Below are positions 50,831 through 61,152 of a stretch of 64,000 nt of DNA, piece after piece (position 1 is the first letter of the stretch; every line of letters begins with the position of its first letter). The DNA is from Clusia tigrina. Its lineage: Eukaryota; Arthropoda; Insecta; Diptera; Clusiidae. A program made the translations under genes and the position numbers. Below the pieces are notes generated by a model that searched no databases, was not told where the DNA came from, and worked only from the letters and a program-made list of their open reading frames with translations. Location of the stretch: contig OV050030.1 of the NCBI GenBank assembly GCA_920105625.2, positions 213,388,325-213,452,324 of the forward strand, given 5' to 3'.

Positions 50831-53800
50831 TACTCGAGCCTCTTGTCTATTTAAGCTATTGCTCATAGCTATGCTACATTTGAGTCCCAAATCAAACACT
50901 GATAAAAATTCAAATGGCCCTAACTTCTATACGGTGCGTCCTATACCCATCAAAGTTTGTAACAATCAACTGCTTGTAACTTTTTACTGGAGCGTCATAA
51001 AATGTTCAAATTTTCTGACAATAAAGTACTCGAGCCTCTTGTCAATTTAAGCTATCACTCATAGCTATGCTACCCTTGAGTCCCAAATCAAACACTGATA
51101 AAACTTCAAATGGCCCTAACTTCTATACGGTGCATCCTACACCTATCAAAGTTTTCAACATTCAAATGCTTGTAACTTCTTACTGAAGAGTCATAAAATC
51201 TTGAAATTTGTGACAATAAAGTACTTGTGCCTCTTATCAATTTAAGTTATCGCTCATAGCTATGCCACCCTTGAGTCCCAAATCAACCACTGCTAAAACT
51301 TCAAATGGCCCTAACTTCTATACGGTGCGTCCTATACCTATCAAAGTTTCCAACAATCAAATGCTTGTAACTTTTTACTGGAGCGTCATAAAATCTTGAA
51401 ATTTTGTGTCAATAAAGTACTCGAGCCTCTCATCAATTTAAGCTATCGCTCATAGCTATGCTACCCTTGAGTCCCAAATCAAACACTGATAAAAATTCAA
51501 ATGGCCCTTACTTCTATACGGTGCGTCCTATACCTACCAAAGTTTGTAACAATCACATGCTTGTAACTTTTTACTGGAGAGTCATAAAACCTTCAAATTT
51601 TGTGACAATAAAGTACTCGACCCTCTTGTCAATTTAAGCTATCACTTATAGCTATGTTACCATTGAGTCCCAAATAAAACACTGGTAAAACTTCAAATGG
51701 CCCTAACTTCTATACGGTGCATCCTACACCTATCAAAGTTTTCAACATTCAAATGCTTGTAACTTTTTACTGGAGCGTCATAAAATCTTGAAATTTTGTG
51801 TCAATAAAGTACTCGAGCCTCTTGTCAATTTAAGCAATCGCACATAGCTATGCCACCCTTGAGTCCCAAATCAACCACTGCTAAAACTTCAAGTGGCCCT
51901 AACGGTGCGTCATATACCTATCAACGTTTGCAACAATCAAGTGCTTTTAACTTTTTACTGGAGCGTTATAAAATCTGGAAATTTTGTGAGAATAAAGTAC
52001 TCGAGCCTCCAATCAATTTAAGTTATCGCTCTTATATATGCTACCCTTGAGTCCCAAATCAAACACTGATAAAACTTCAAATTGCCCTAACTTCTATACG
52101 CTGCGTCCTACACCTATCAAAGTTTGCCATAATCAAATGCTTGTAACTTTTTACTGGAGCGTCATAAAACCTTGAAATTTGGTGACAATAAAGTACTCGA
52201 AATTCTTAACAATTCATGCTATCGCCAATAGCTGTGCTACCTTTGAGTCCCAAATCAAACACTGATAACACTTCAAATGTCCCTAACTTCTATACGGTGC
52301 GTCCTATAACTATCGCAGTGTGTAACAATAAAATGCTTGCAACATTTTACTGGAGCGTCATAAAATCTTGAAATTTTGTGTCAAGAAAGTACTCGAGCCT
52401 CTTGTCAATTTAAGCTATCGCTCACAGCTATGCTACCCTTGAGTCCCAAATCAAACACTGATAAAACTTCAAATGGCCCTAACTTCTATACGGTGCGTCC
52501 TATACCTATCAAAGTTTGTAACAATCAAATGCTTGTAACTTTTTACTGGAGCGTCATAAAATCTTCAAATTTTGTGACAATAAAGTACTCGAGCCTCTTG
52601 TCAATTTATGCTATCACTCATAGCTATGCTACCCTTGAGTCCCAAATCAAACACTGAAAAACTTCAAATGGCCCTAACTTCTATAAGGTGCATCCTACAC
52701 CTATCAAAGTTTTCAACATTCAAATGCTTGTAACTTCTTACTGAAGAGTCATAAAATCTTGAAATTTTGTGACAATAAAGTACTGGTGCCTCTTATCAAT
52801 TTAAGTTATCGCTCATAGCTATGCCACCCTTTAGTCCCAAATCAACCACTACTAAAACTTCAAATGGCCATAACTTCTATACGGTGCGTCCTATACCTAT
52901 CAAAGTTTCCGACAATCAAATGCTTGTAACTTTTTACTGGAGCTTAATAAAATCTTGAAATTTTGTGACAATAAAGTACTCGAGCCTCTTATCAATTTAA
53001 GCTATCGCTCATAGCTATGCTAGCATTGAGTCCCAAATCAAACACTGATAAAACTTCAAAAGGCCCTAACTTCTATACGGTGCGTCCTATACCTATCAAA
53101 GTTTGTAACAATCAAATGCTTGTAACTTTTTACTGGAGCGTCATAAAATCTTCAAATTTTGTGACAATAAAGTACTCGAGCCTCTTGTCAATTTAAGCTA
53201 TCACTCATAGCTATGCTACCCTTGAGTCCCAAATCAAACACCGATAAAACTTCAAATGGCCTTAACTTCTATACGGTGCATCCTACACCTATCAATATTT
53301 TCAACATTCAAATGCTTGTAACTTCTTACTGAAGAGTCATAAAATCTTGAAATTTTGTGACAATAAAGTACTCGAGCCTCTTGTCAATTTAAGCAATCGC
53401 ACATAGCTATGCCACCCTTGAGTCCCAAATCAACCACTGCTAAAACTTCAAGTGGCCCTAACGGTGCGTCATATACCTATCAACGTTTGCAACAATCAAG
53501 TGCTTTTAACTTTTTACTGGAGCGTTATAAAATCTGGAAATTTTGTGAGAATAAAGTACTCGAGCCTCCTATCAATTTAAGTTATCGCTCTTATATATGC
53601 TACCCTTGAGTCCCAAATCAAACACTGATAAAACTTCAAATTGCCCTAACTTCTATACGCTGCGTCCTACACCTATCAAAGTTTGCCATAATCAAATGCT
53701 TGTAACTTTTTACTGGAGCGTCATAAAACCTTGAAATTTGGTGACAATAAAGTACTCGAAATTCTTAACAATTCATGCTATCGCCAATAGCTGTGCTACC

Positions 53801-54732
53801 TTTGAGTCCCAAATCAAACACTGATAACACTTCAAATGTCCCTAACTTCTATACGGTGCGTCCTATAACTATCGCAGTGTGTAACAATAAAATGCTTGCA
53901 ACAGTTTACTGGAGCGTCATAAAATCTTGAAATTTTGTGTCAAGAAAGTACTCGAGCCTCTTGTCAATTTAAGCTATCGCTCACAGCTATGCTACCCTTG
54001 AGTCCCAAATCAAACACTGATAAAACTTCAAATGGCCCTAACTTCTATACGGTGCGTCCTATACCTATCAAAGTTTGTAACAATCAAATGCTTGTAACTT
54101 TTTACTGGAGCGTCATAAAATCTTGAAATTTTGTGTCAATAAATTTCTCGAGCCTATTGTCAATTTAATTTATCGCTCATAGCTATGCTACCCTAGAGTC
54201 CCAAATCAAACACTGATAAAAATTCAAAGGGCCCTAACTTCTATACGGAGCGTCCTATACCTACCAAAGTTTGTAACAATCAAATGCTTGTAACTTTTTA
54301 CTGGAGCGTCATAAAATCTTGAAATTTTGTGTCAAGAAAGTACTCGAGCCTCTTGTCAATTTAAGCTATCGCTCACAGCTATGCTACCCTTGAGTCCCAA
54401 ATCAAACACTGATAAATCTTCAAATGGCCCTAACTTCTATACGGTGCGTTCTATACCTATCAAAGTTTCCAACAATCAAAAGCTTGTAACTTTTTACTGG
54501 AGCTTAATAAAATCTTTAAATTTTGTGACAATAAAGTACTCGAGCCTCTTATCAATTTAAGCTATCGCTCATAGCTATGCTACCCTTGAGTCCCAAATCA
54601 AACACTGATAAAACTTCAAATGGCACTAACTTCTATACGGTGCGTCCTATACCTATCAAAGTTTGTAACAATCAAATGCTTGTAGCTTTTTACTGGAGTT
54701 CCATAAAATCTTGAAATTTTGTGTCAATAAAG
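50831..54732 (+). repeat. HOR unit 20, 20-mer
   Basis: Order: B C D' P N O E F G H I J/G Q O E F G' K L A, 3,902 bp. The first 13 monomers match units 18 and 21; the last seven match the end of unit 19. Q (53173) has CACCGATAAAAC. Confidence 0.93.
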
Positions 54733-55515
54733 TACTCGAGCCTCTTGTCTATTTAAGCTATTGCTCATAGCTATGCTACATTTGAGTCCCAAATCAAACA
54801 CTGATAAAAATTCAAATGGCCCTAACTTCTATACGGTGCGTCCTATACCCATCAAAGTTTGTAACAATCAACTGCTTGTAACTTTTTACTGGAGCGTCAT
54901 AAAATGTTCAAATTTTCTGACAATAAAGTACTCGAGCCTCTTGTCAATTTAAGCTATCACTCATAGCTATGCTACCCTTGAGTCCCAAATCAAACACTGA
55001 TAAAACTTCAAATGGCCCTAACTTCTATACGGTGCATCCTACACCTATCAAAGTTTTCAACATTCAAATGCTTGTAACTTCTTACTGAAGAGTCATAAAA
55101 TCTTGAAATTTGTGACAATAAAGTACTTGTGCTTCTTATCAATTTAAGTTATCGCTCATAGCTATGCCACCCTTGAGTCCCAAATCAACCACTGCTAAAA
55201 CTTCAAATGGCCCTAACTTCTATACGGTGCGTCCTATACCTATCAAAGTTTCCAACAATCAAATGCTTGTAACTTTTTACTGGAGCGTCATAAAATCTTG
55301 AAATTTTGTGTCAATAAAGTACTCGAGCCTCTCATCAATTTAAGCTATCGCTCATAGCTATGCTACCCTTGAGTCCCAAATCAAACACTGATAAAAATTC
55401 AAAGGGCCCTAACTTCTATACGGTGCGTCCTATACCTACCAAAGTTTGTAACAATCAAATGCTTGTAACTTTTTACTGGAGCGTCATAAAATCTTGAAAT
55501 TTTGTGTCAATAAAG

Positions 55516-55711
55516 TACTCGAGCCTCTTGTCAATTTAAGCTATCACTTATAGCTATGTTACCATTGAGTCCCAAATCAAACACTGGTAAAACTTCAAAT
55601 GGCCCTAACTTCTATACGGTGCATCCTACACCTATCAAAGTTTTCAACATTCAAATGCTTGTAACTTTTTACTGGAGCGTCATAAAATCTTGAAATTTTG
55701 TGTCAATAAAG
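55516..55711 (+). repeat. Monomer class N
   Basis: Marked by CTATCACTTATAGC, TATGTTACCATTGAG, CACTGGTAAAAC, GTGCATCCTACACC and TTTTCAACATTC, but ending with the consensus TTTTTACTGGAGCG. It belongs to the C/H family and is always followed by O. Copies: 45986, 49271, 51614, 57655, 62125, and a K/N chimera at 10753. Confidence 0.92.
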
Positions 55712-55899
55712 TACTCGAGCCTCTTGTCAATTTAAGCAATCGCACATAGCTATGCCACCCTTGAGTCCCAAATCAACCACTGCTAAAACTTCAAGTGGCC
55801 CTAACGGTGCGTCATATACCTATCAACGTTTGCAACAATCAAGTGCTTTTAACTTTTTACTGGAGCGTTATAAAATCTGGAAATTTTGTGAGAATAAAG
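55712..55899 (+). repeat. Monomer class O (188 bp, 8-bp deletion)
   Basis: Marked by AAGCAATCGCACATAGC, GCCACCC, AAGTGGCCCTAACGGTGCG (8 bp shorter than other classes), GTCATATACC, CAACGTTTGC and a D-like tail GGAAATTTTGTGAG. It belongs to the D/I family and precedes E. Copies: 10949, 46182, 49467, 51810, 53369, 57851, 61741 (variant) and 62321. Confidence 0.93.
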
Positions 55900-57074
55900 T
55901 ACTCGAGCCTCCTATCAATTTAAGTTATCGCTCTTATATATGCTACCCTTGAGTCCCAAATCAAACACTGATAAAACTTCAAATTGCCCTAACTTCTATA
56001 CGCTGCGTCCTACACCTATCAAAGTTTGCCATAATCAAATGCTTGTAACTTTTTACTGGAGCGTCATAAAACCTTGAAATTTGGTGACAATAAAGTACTC
56101 GAAATTCTTAACAATTCATGCTATCGCCAATAGCTGTGCTACCTTTGAGTCCCAAATCAAACACTGATAACACTTCAAATGTCCCTAACTTCTATACGGT
56201 GCGTCCTATAACTATCGCAGTGTGTAACAATAAAATGCTTGCAACATTTTACTGGAGCGTCATAAAATCTTGAAATTTTGTGTCAAGAAAGTACTCGAGC
56301 CTCTTGTCAATTTAAGCTATCGCTCACAGCTATACTATCCTTGAGTCCCAAATCAAACACTGATAAAACTTCAAATGGCCCTAACTTCTATACGGTGCGT
56401 CCTATACCTATCAAAGTTTGTAACAATCAAATGCTTGTAACTTTTTACTGGAGCGTCATAAAATCTTCAAATTTTGTGACAATAAAGTACTCGAGCCTCT
56501 TGTCAATTTATGCTATCACTCATAGCTATGCTACCCTTGAGTCCCAAATCAAACACTGAAAAACTTCAAATGGCCCTAACTTCTATAAGGTGCATCCTAC
56601 ACCTATCAAAGTTTTCAACATTCAAATGCTTGTAACTTCTTACTGAAGAGTCATAAAATCTTGAAATTTTGTGACAATAAAGTACTGGTGCCTCTTATCA
56701 ATTTAAGTTATCGCTCATAGCTATGCCACCCTTTAGTCCCAAATCAACCACTACTAAAACTTCAAATGGCCATAACTTCTATACGGTGCGTCCTATACCT
56801 ATCAAAGTTTCCGACAATCAAATGCTTGTAACTTTTTACTGGAGCTTAATAAAATCTTGAAATTTTGTGACAATAAAGTACTCGAGCCTCTTATCAATTT
56901 AAGCTATCGCTCATAGCTATGCTAGCATTGAGTCCCAAATCAAACACTGATAAAACTTCAAATGGCCCTAACTTCTATACGGTGCGTCCTACACCTATCA
57001 AAGTTTGTAACAATCAAATGCTTGTAACTTTTTACTGGAGCGTCATAAAATCTTCAAATTTTGTGACAATAAAG

Positions 57075-57270
57075 TACTCGAGCCTCTTGTCAATTTAAGC
57101 TATCACTCATAGCTATGCTACCCTTGAGTCCCAAATCAAACACTGATAAAACTTCAAATGGCCTTAACTTCTATACGGTGCATCCTACACCTATCAATAT
57201 TTTCAACATTCAAATGCTTGTAACTTCTTACTGAAGAGTCATAAAATCTTGAAATTTTGTGACAATAAAG
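57075..57270 (+). repeat. Monomer class Q
   Basis: C/H-family monomer with TGGCCTTAAC and CTATCAATATTTTC, plus CTTCTTACTGAAGAG and the full-length tail GAAATTTTGTGAC. It follows J/G in most copies. Copies: 47545, 53173, 59797 and 63293. Confidence 0.91.
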
Positions 57271-57458
57271 TACTCGAGCCTCTTGTAAAGTTAAGCAATC
57301 GCTCATAGCTATGCCACCCTTGAGTTCCAAATCAACCACTGCTAAAACTTCAAATGGCCCTAACGGTGCGTCATATACCTATCAAAGTTTTCAACATTCA
57401 AATGCTTGTAACTTCTTACTGAAGAGTCATAATATCTTGAAATTTTGTGACAATAAAG
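57271..57458 (+). repeat. Monomer class T (188 bp, S head with C-type tail)
   Basis: The head matches S (TGTAAAGTTAAGC, GCCACCC, TGAGTTCCAA, the 8-bp deletion), then it switches to AAAGTTTTCAACATTC and CTTCTTACTGAAGAG. Copies are at 59993 and 63489. It is always flanked by Q on the left and U on the right. Confidence 0.9.
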
Positions 57459-57654
57459 TACTTGTGCCTCTTATCAATTTAAGTTATCGCTCATATCTAT
57501 GCTACCCTTGAGTCCCAAATCAAACTCTGATAAAACTTCAAATTGCCCTAACTTCTATACGGTGCGTCCTACACCTATCAAAGTTTGCAGCAATCAAATG
57601 CTTGTAACTTTTTACTGGAGCGTCATAAAATCTTCAAATTTTGTGACAATAAAG
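57459..57654 (+). repeat. Monomer class U
   Basis: It begins with the D-like TACTTGTGCC, then CATATCTATGC, CAAACTCTG, AAATTGCCC (E-like), TCCTACACC and TTTGCAGCAATC. The tail is G-like here but E-like (AAATTTGGTGAC) in the copies at 60181 and 63677, which lead into V. Confidence 0.9.
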
Positions 57655-59013
57655 TACTCGAGCCTCTTGTCAATTTAAGCTATCACTTATAGCTATGTTA
57701 CCATTGAGTCCCAAATCAAACACTGGTAAAACTTCAAATGGCCCTAACTTCTATACGGTGCATCCTACACCTATCAAAGTTTTCAACATTCAAATGCTTG
57801 TAACTTTTTACTGGAGCGTCATAAAATCTTGAAATTTTGTGTCAATAAAGTACTCGAGCCTCTTGTCAATTTAAGCAATCGCACATAGCTATGCCACCCT
57901 TGAGTCCCAAATCAACCACTGCTAAAACTTCAAGTGGCCCTAACGGTGCGTCATATACCTATCAACGTTTGCAACAATCAAGTGCTTTTAACTTTTTACT
58001 GGAGCGTTATAAAATCTGGAAATTTTGTGAGAATAAAGTACTCGAGCCTCCTATCAATTTAAGTTATCTCTCTTATATATGCTACCCTTGAGTCCCAAAT
58101 CAAACACTGATAAAACTTCAAATTGCCCTAACTTCTATACGCTGCGTCCTACACCTATCAAAGTTTGCCATAATCAAATGCTTGTAACTTTTTACTGGAG
58201 CGTCATAAAACCTTGAAATTTGGTGACAATAAAGTACTCGAAATTCTTAACAATTCATGCTATCGCCAATAGCTGTGCTACCTTTGAGTCCCAAATCACT
58301 GATAACACTTCAAATGTCCCTAACTTCTATACGGTGCGTCCTATAACTATCGCAGTGTGTAACAATAAAATGCTTGCAACATTTTACTGGAGCGTCATAA
58401 AATCTTGAAATTTTGTGTCAAGAAAGTACTCGAGCCTCTTGTCAATTTAAGCTATCGCTCACAGCTATGCTACCCTTGAGTCCCAAATCAAACACTGATA
58501 AAACTTCAAATGGCCCTAACTTCTATACGGTGCGTCCTATACCTATCAAAGTTTGTAACAATCAAATGCTTGTAACTTTTTACTGGAGCGTCATAAAATC
58601 TTCAAATTTTGTGACAATAAAGTACTCGAGCCTCTTGTCAAGTTATGCTATCACTCATAGCTATGCTACCCTTGAGTCCCAAATCAAACACTGAAAAACT
58701 TCAAATGGCCCTAACTTCTATAAGGTGCATCCTACACCTATCAAAGTTTTCAACATTCAAATGCTTGTAACTTCTTACTGAAGAGTCATAAAATCTTGAA
58801 ATTTTGTGACAATAAAGTACTGGTGCCTCTTATCAATTTAAGTTATCGCTCATAGCTATGCCACCCTTTAGTCCCAAATCAACCACTACTAAAACTTCAA
58901 ATGGCCATAACTTCTATACGGTGCGTCCTATACCTATCAAAGTTTCCGACAATCAAATGCTTGTAACTTTTTACTGGAGCTTAATAAAATCTTGAAATTT
59001 TGTGACAATAAAG

Positions 59014-59209
59014 TACTCGAGCCTCTTATCAATTTAAGCTATCGCTCATAGCTATGCTAGCATTGAGTCCCAAATCAAACACTGATAAAACTTCAAAAGG
59101 CCCTAACTTCTATACGGTGCGTCCTATACCTATCAAAGTTTGTAACAATCAAATGCTTGTAACTTTTTACTGGAGCGTCATAAAATCTTCAAATTTTGTG
59201 ACAATAAAG
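59014..59209 (+). repeat. Monomer J/G (J head, G tail)
   Basis: The J head (GCTAGCATTGAG, TCAAAAGGCCC) with tail CTTCAAATTTTGTGAC leads back to H or Q instead of K. Copies: 43833, 47349, 52977, 56879 and 59601. Confidence 0.92.
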
Positions 59210-60376
59210 TACTCGAGCCTCTTGTCAATTTATGCTATCAATCATAGCTATGCTACCCTTGAGTCCCAAATCAAACACTGAAAAACTTCAAATGGCCCTA
59301 ACTTCTATAAGGTGCATCCTACACCTATCAAAGTTTTCAACATTCAAATGCTTGTAACTTCTTACTGAAGAGTCATAAAATCTTGAAATTTTGTGACAAT
59401 AAAGTACTGGTGCTTCTTATCAATTTAAGTTATCGCTCATAGCTATGCCACCCTTGAGTCCCAAATCAACCACTACTAAAACTTCAAATGGCCCTAACTT
59501 CTATACGGTGCGTCCTATACCTATCAAAGTTTCCGACAATCAAATGTTTGTGACTTTTTACTGGAGCTTAATAAAATCTTGAAATTTTGTGACAATAAAG
59601 TACTCGAGCCTCTTATCAATTTAAGCTATCGCTCATAGCTATGCTAGCATTGAGTCCCAAATCAAACACTGATAAAACTTCAAAAGGCCCTAACTTCTAT
59701 ACGGTGCGTCCTATACCTATCAAAGTTTGTAACAATCAAATGCTTGTAACTTTTTCCTGGAGCGTCATAAAATCTTCAAATTTTGTGGCAATAAAGTACT
59801 CGAGCCTCTTGTCAATTTAAGCTATCACTCATAGCTATGCTACCCTTGAGTCCCAAATCAAACACTGATAAAACTTCAAATGGCCTTAACTTCTATACGG
59901 TGCATCCTACACCTATCAATATTTTCAACATTCAAATGCTTGTAACTTCTTACTGAAGAGTCATAATATCTTGAAATTTTGTGACAATAAAGTACTCGAG
60001 CCTCTTGTAAAGTTAAGCAATCGCTCATAGCTATGCCACCCTTGAGTTCCAAATCAACCACTGCTAAAACTTCAAATGGCCCTAACGGTGCGTCATATAC
60101 CTATCAAAGTTTTCAACATTCAAATGCTTGTAACTTCTTACTGAAGAGTCATAAAATCTTGAAATTTTGTGACAATAAAGTACTTGTGCCTCTTATCAAT
60201 TTAAGTTATCGCTCATATCTATGCTACCCTTGAGTCCCAAATCAAACTCTGATAAAACTTTAAATTGCCCTAACTTCTATACGGTGCGTCCTACACCTAT
60301 CAAAGTTTGCAGCAATCAAATGCTTGTAACTTTTTACTGGAGCGTCATAAAATCTTGAAATTTGGTGACAATAAAG

Positions 60377-60572
60377 TACTCGAAATTCTTATCAATTCAT
60401 GCTATCGCTCATAGTTATGCTACCCTTGAGTCCCAAATCAAACACTGATAACACTTCAAATGTCCCTAACTTCTATACGGTGCGTCCTATACCTATCGAA
60501 GTTTGTAACAATCAAATGCTTGCAACTTTTTACTGGAGCGTCATAAAATCTTGAAATTTTGTGTCAAGAAAG
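60377..60572 (+). repeat. Monomer class V (F-like, closer to consensus)
   Basis: Shares with F: TACTCGAAATTCTTA, AATTCATGC, GATAACACTTC and AATGTCCC. It keeps consensus-like bases where F is diverged: TTATCAATTC, CGCTCATAG, CCTATCGAAG and CAATCAAATGC. It looks like a less derived relative of F. A second copy starts at 63873 and is cut by the window end. Confidence 0.9.
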
Positions 60573-60768
60573 TACTCGAGCCTCTTGTCAATTTAAGCTA
60601 TCGCTCATAGCTATGCTACCCTTGAGTCCCAAATTAAACACTGATAAAACTTCAAATGGCCCTAACTACTATACGGTGCATCCTACACCTATCAAAGTTT
60701 TCAACATTCAAATGCTTGTAACTTCTTACTGAAGAGACATAAAATCTTGAAATTTTGTGACAATAAAG
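60573..60768 (+). repeat. Monomer W (consensus head, C/Q-type tail)
   Basis: Head with CTATCGCTCATAGC, then GTGCATCCTACACC, TTTTCAACATTC and CTTCTTACTGAAGAGACAT. Private changes are CCCAAATTAAAC and TAACTACTATAC. It sits between V and S. Confidence 0.88.
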
Positions 60769-60956
60769 TACTCGAGCCTCTTGTAAAGTTAAGCAATCTC
60801 TCATAGCTATGCCACCCTTGAGTCTAAAATCAACCACTGCTAAAACTTCAAATGGCCCTAACGGTGCGTCATATACCTATCAAAGTTTGCAACAATCAAG
60901 TTCTTGTAACTTTTTACTGGAGCGTCATAAAATCTGGAAATTTTGTGAGAATAAAG
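60769..60956 (+). repeat. Monomer class S (188 bp)
   Basis: D/I-family monomer with CTTGTAAAGTTAAGC, GCCACCC, AACCACTGC and the same 8-bp deletion as O, but with CTATCAAAGTTTGC where O has CAACG. The tail is ATCTGGAAATTTTGTGAG. Another copy is at 47908. This copy has GAGTCTAAAATC. Confidence 0.9.
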
Positions 60957-61152
60957 CACTCGAGCCTCTTATCAATTTAAGCTATCGCTCATAGCTATGC
61001 TACCCTTGAGTCCCAAATCAAACACTGATAAAACTTCAAATGGCGCTAACTTCTATACGGTGCGTCCTATACCTATCAAAGTTTCCAACAATCAAATGCT
61101 TGTAAGTTTTTATTGGAGCTTAATAAAATCTGGAAATTTTGTGACAATAAAG
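60957..61152 (+). repeat. Monomer X (J/A-type head, D/I-type tail)
   Basis: Begins CACTCGAGCC, has CTTATCAATTT, TGGCGCTAAC, TTTCCAAC, GTAAGTTTTTATTGG, GGAGCTTAAT and ATCTGG. Its mosaic of J/A head and L/I tail suggests an older or independently recombined monomer. Confidence 0.86.

Larger units (their letters stand above)
54733..57270 (+). repeat. HOR unit 21, last 13-mer block starting with B
   Basis: Order: B C D' P/K N O E F G H I J/G Q, with starts at 54733, 54929, 55124, 55320, 55516, 55712, 55900, 56096, 56292, 56488, 56683, 56879 and 57075. It is the last block that begins with class B. It is offset by 3,902 bp from unit 20. Confidence 0.93.

Noticed and set aside
57154..57339. Minus-strand open frames of 61 codons
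   Set aside because: They are antisense readings of Q/T-type and similar monomers, present only where indels happen to remove stops. No start context or homologous product supports them.
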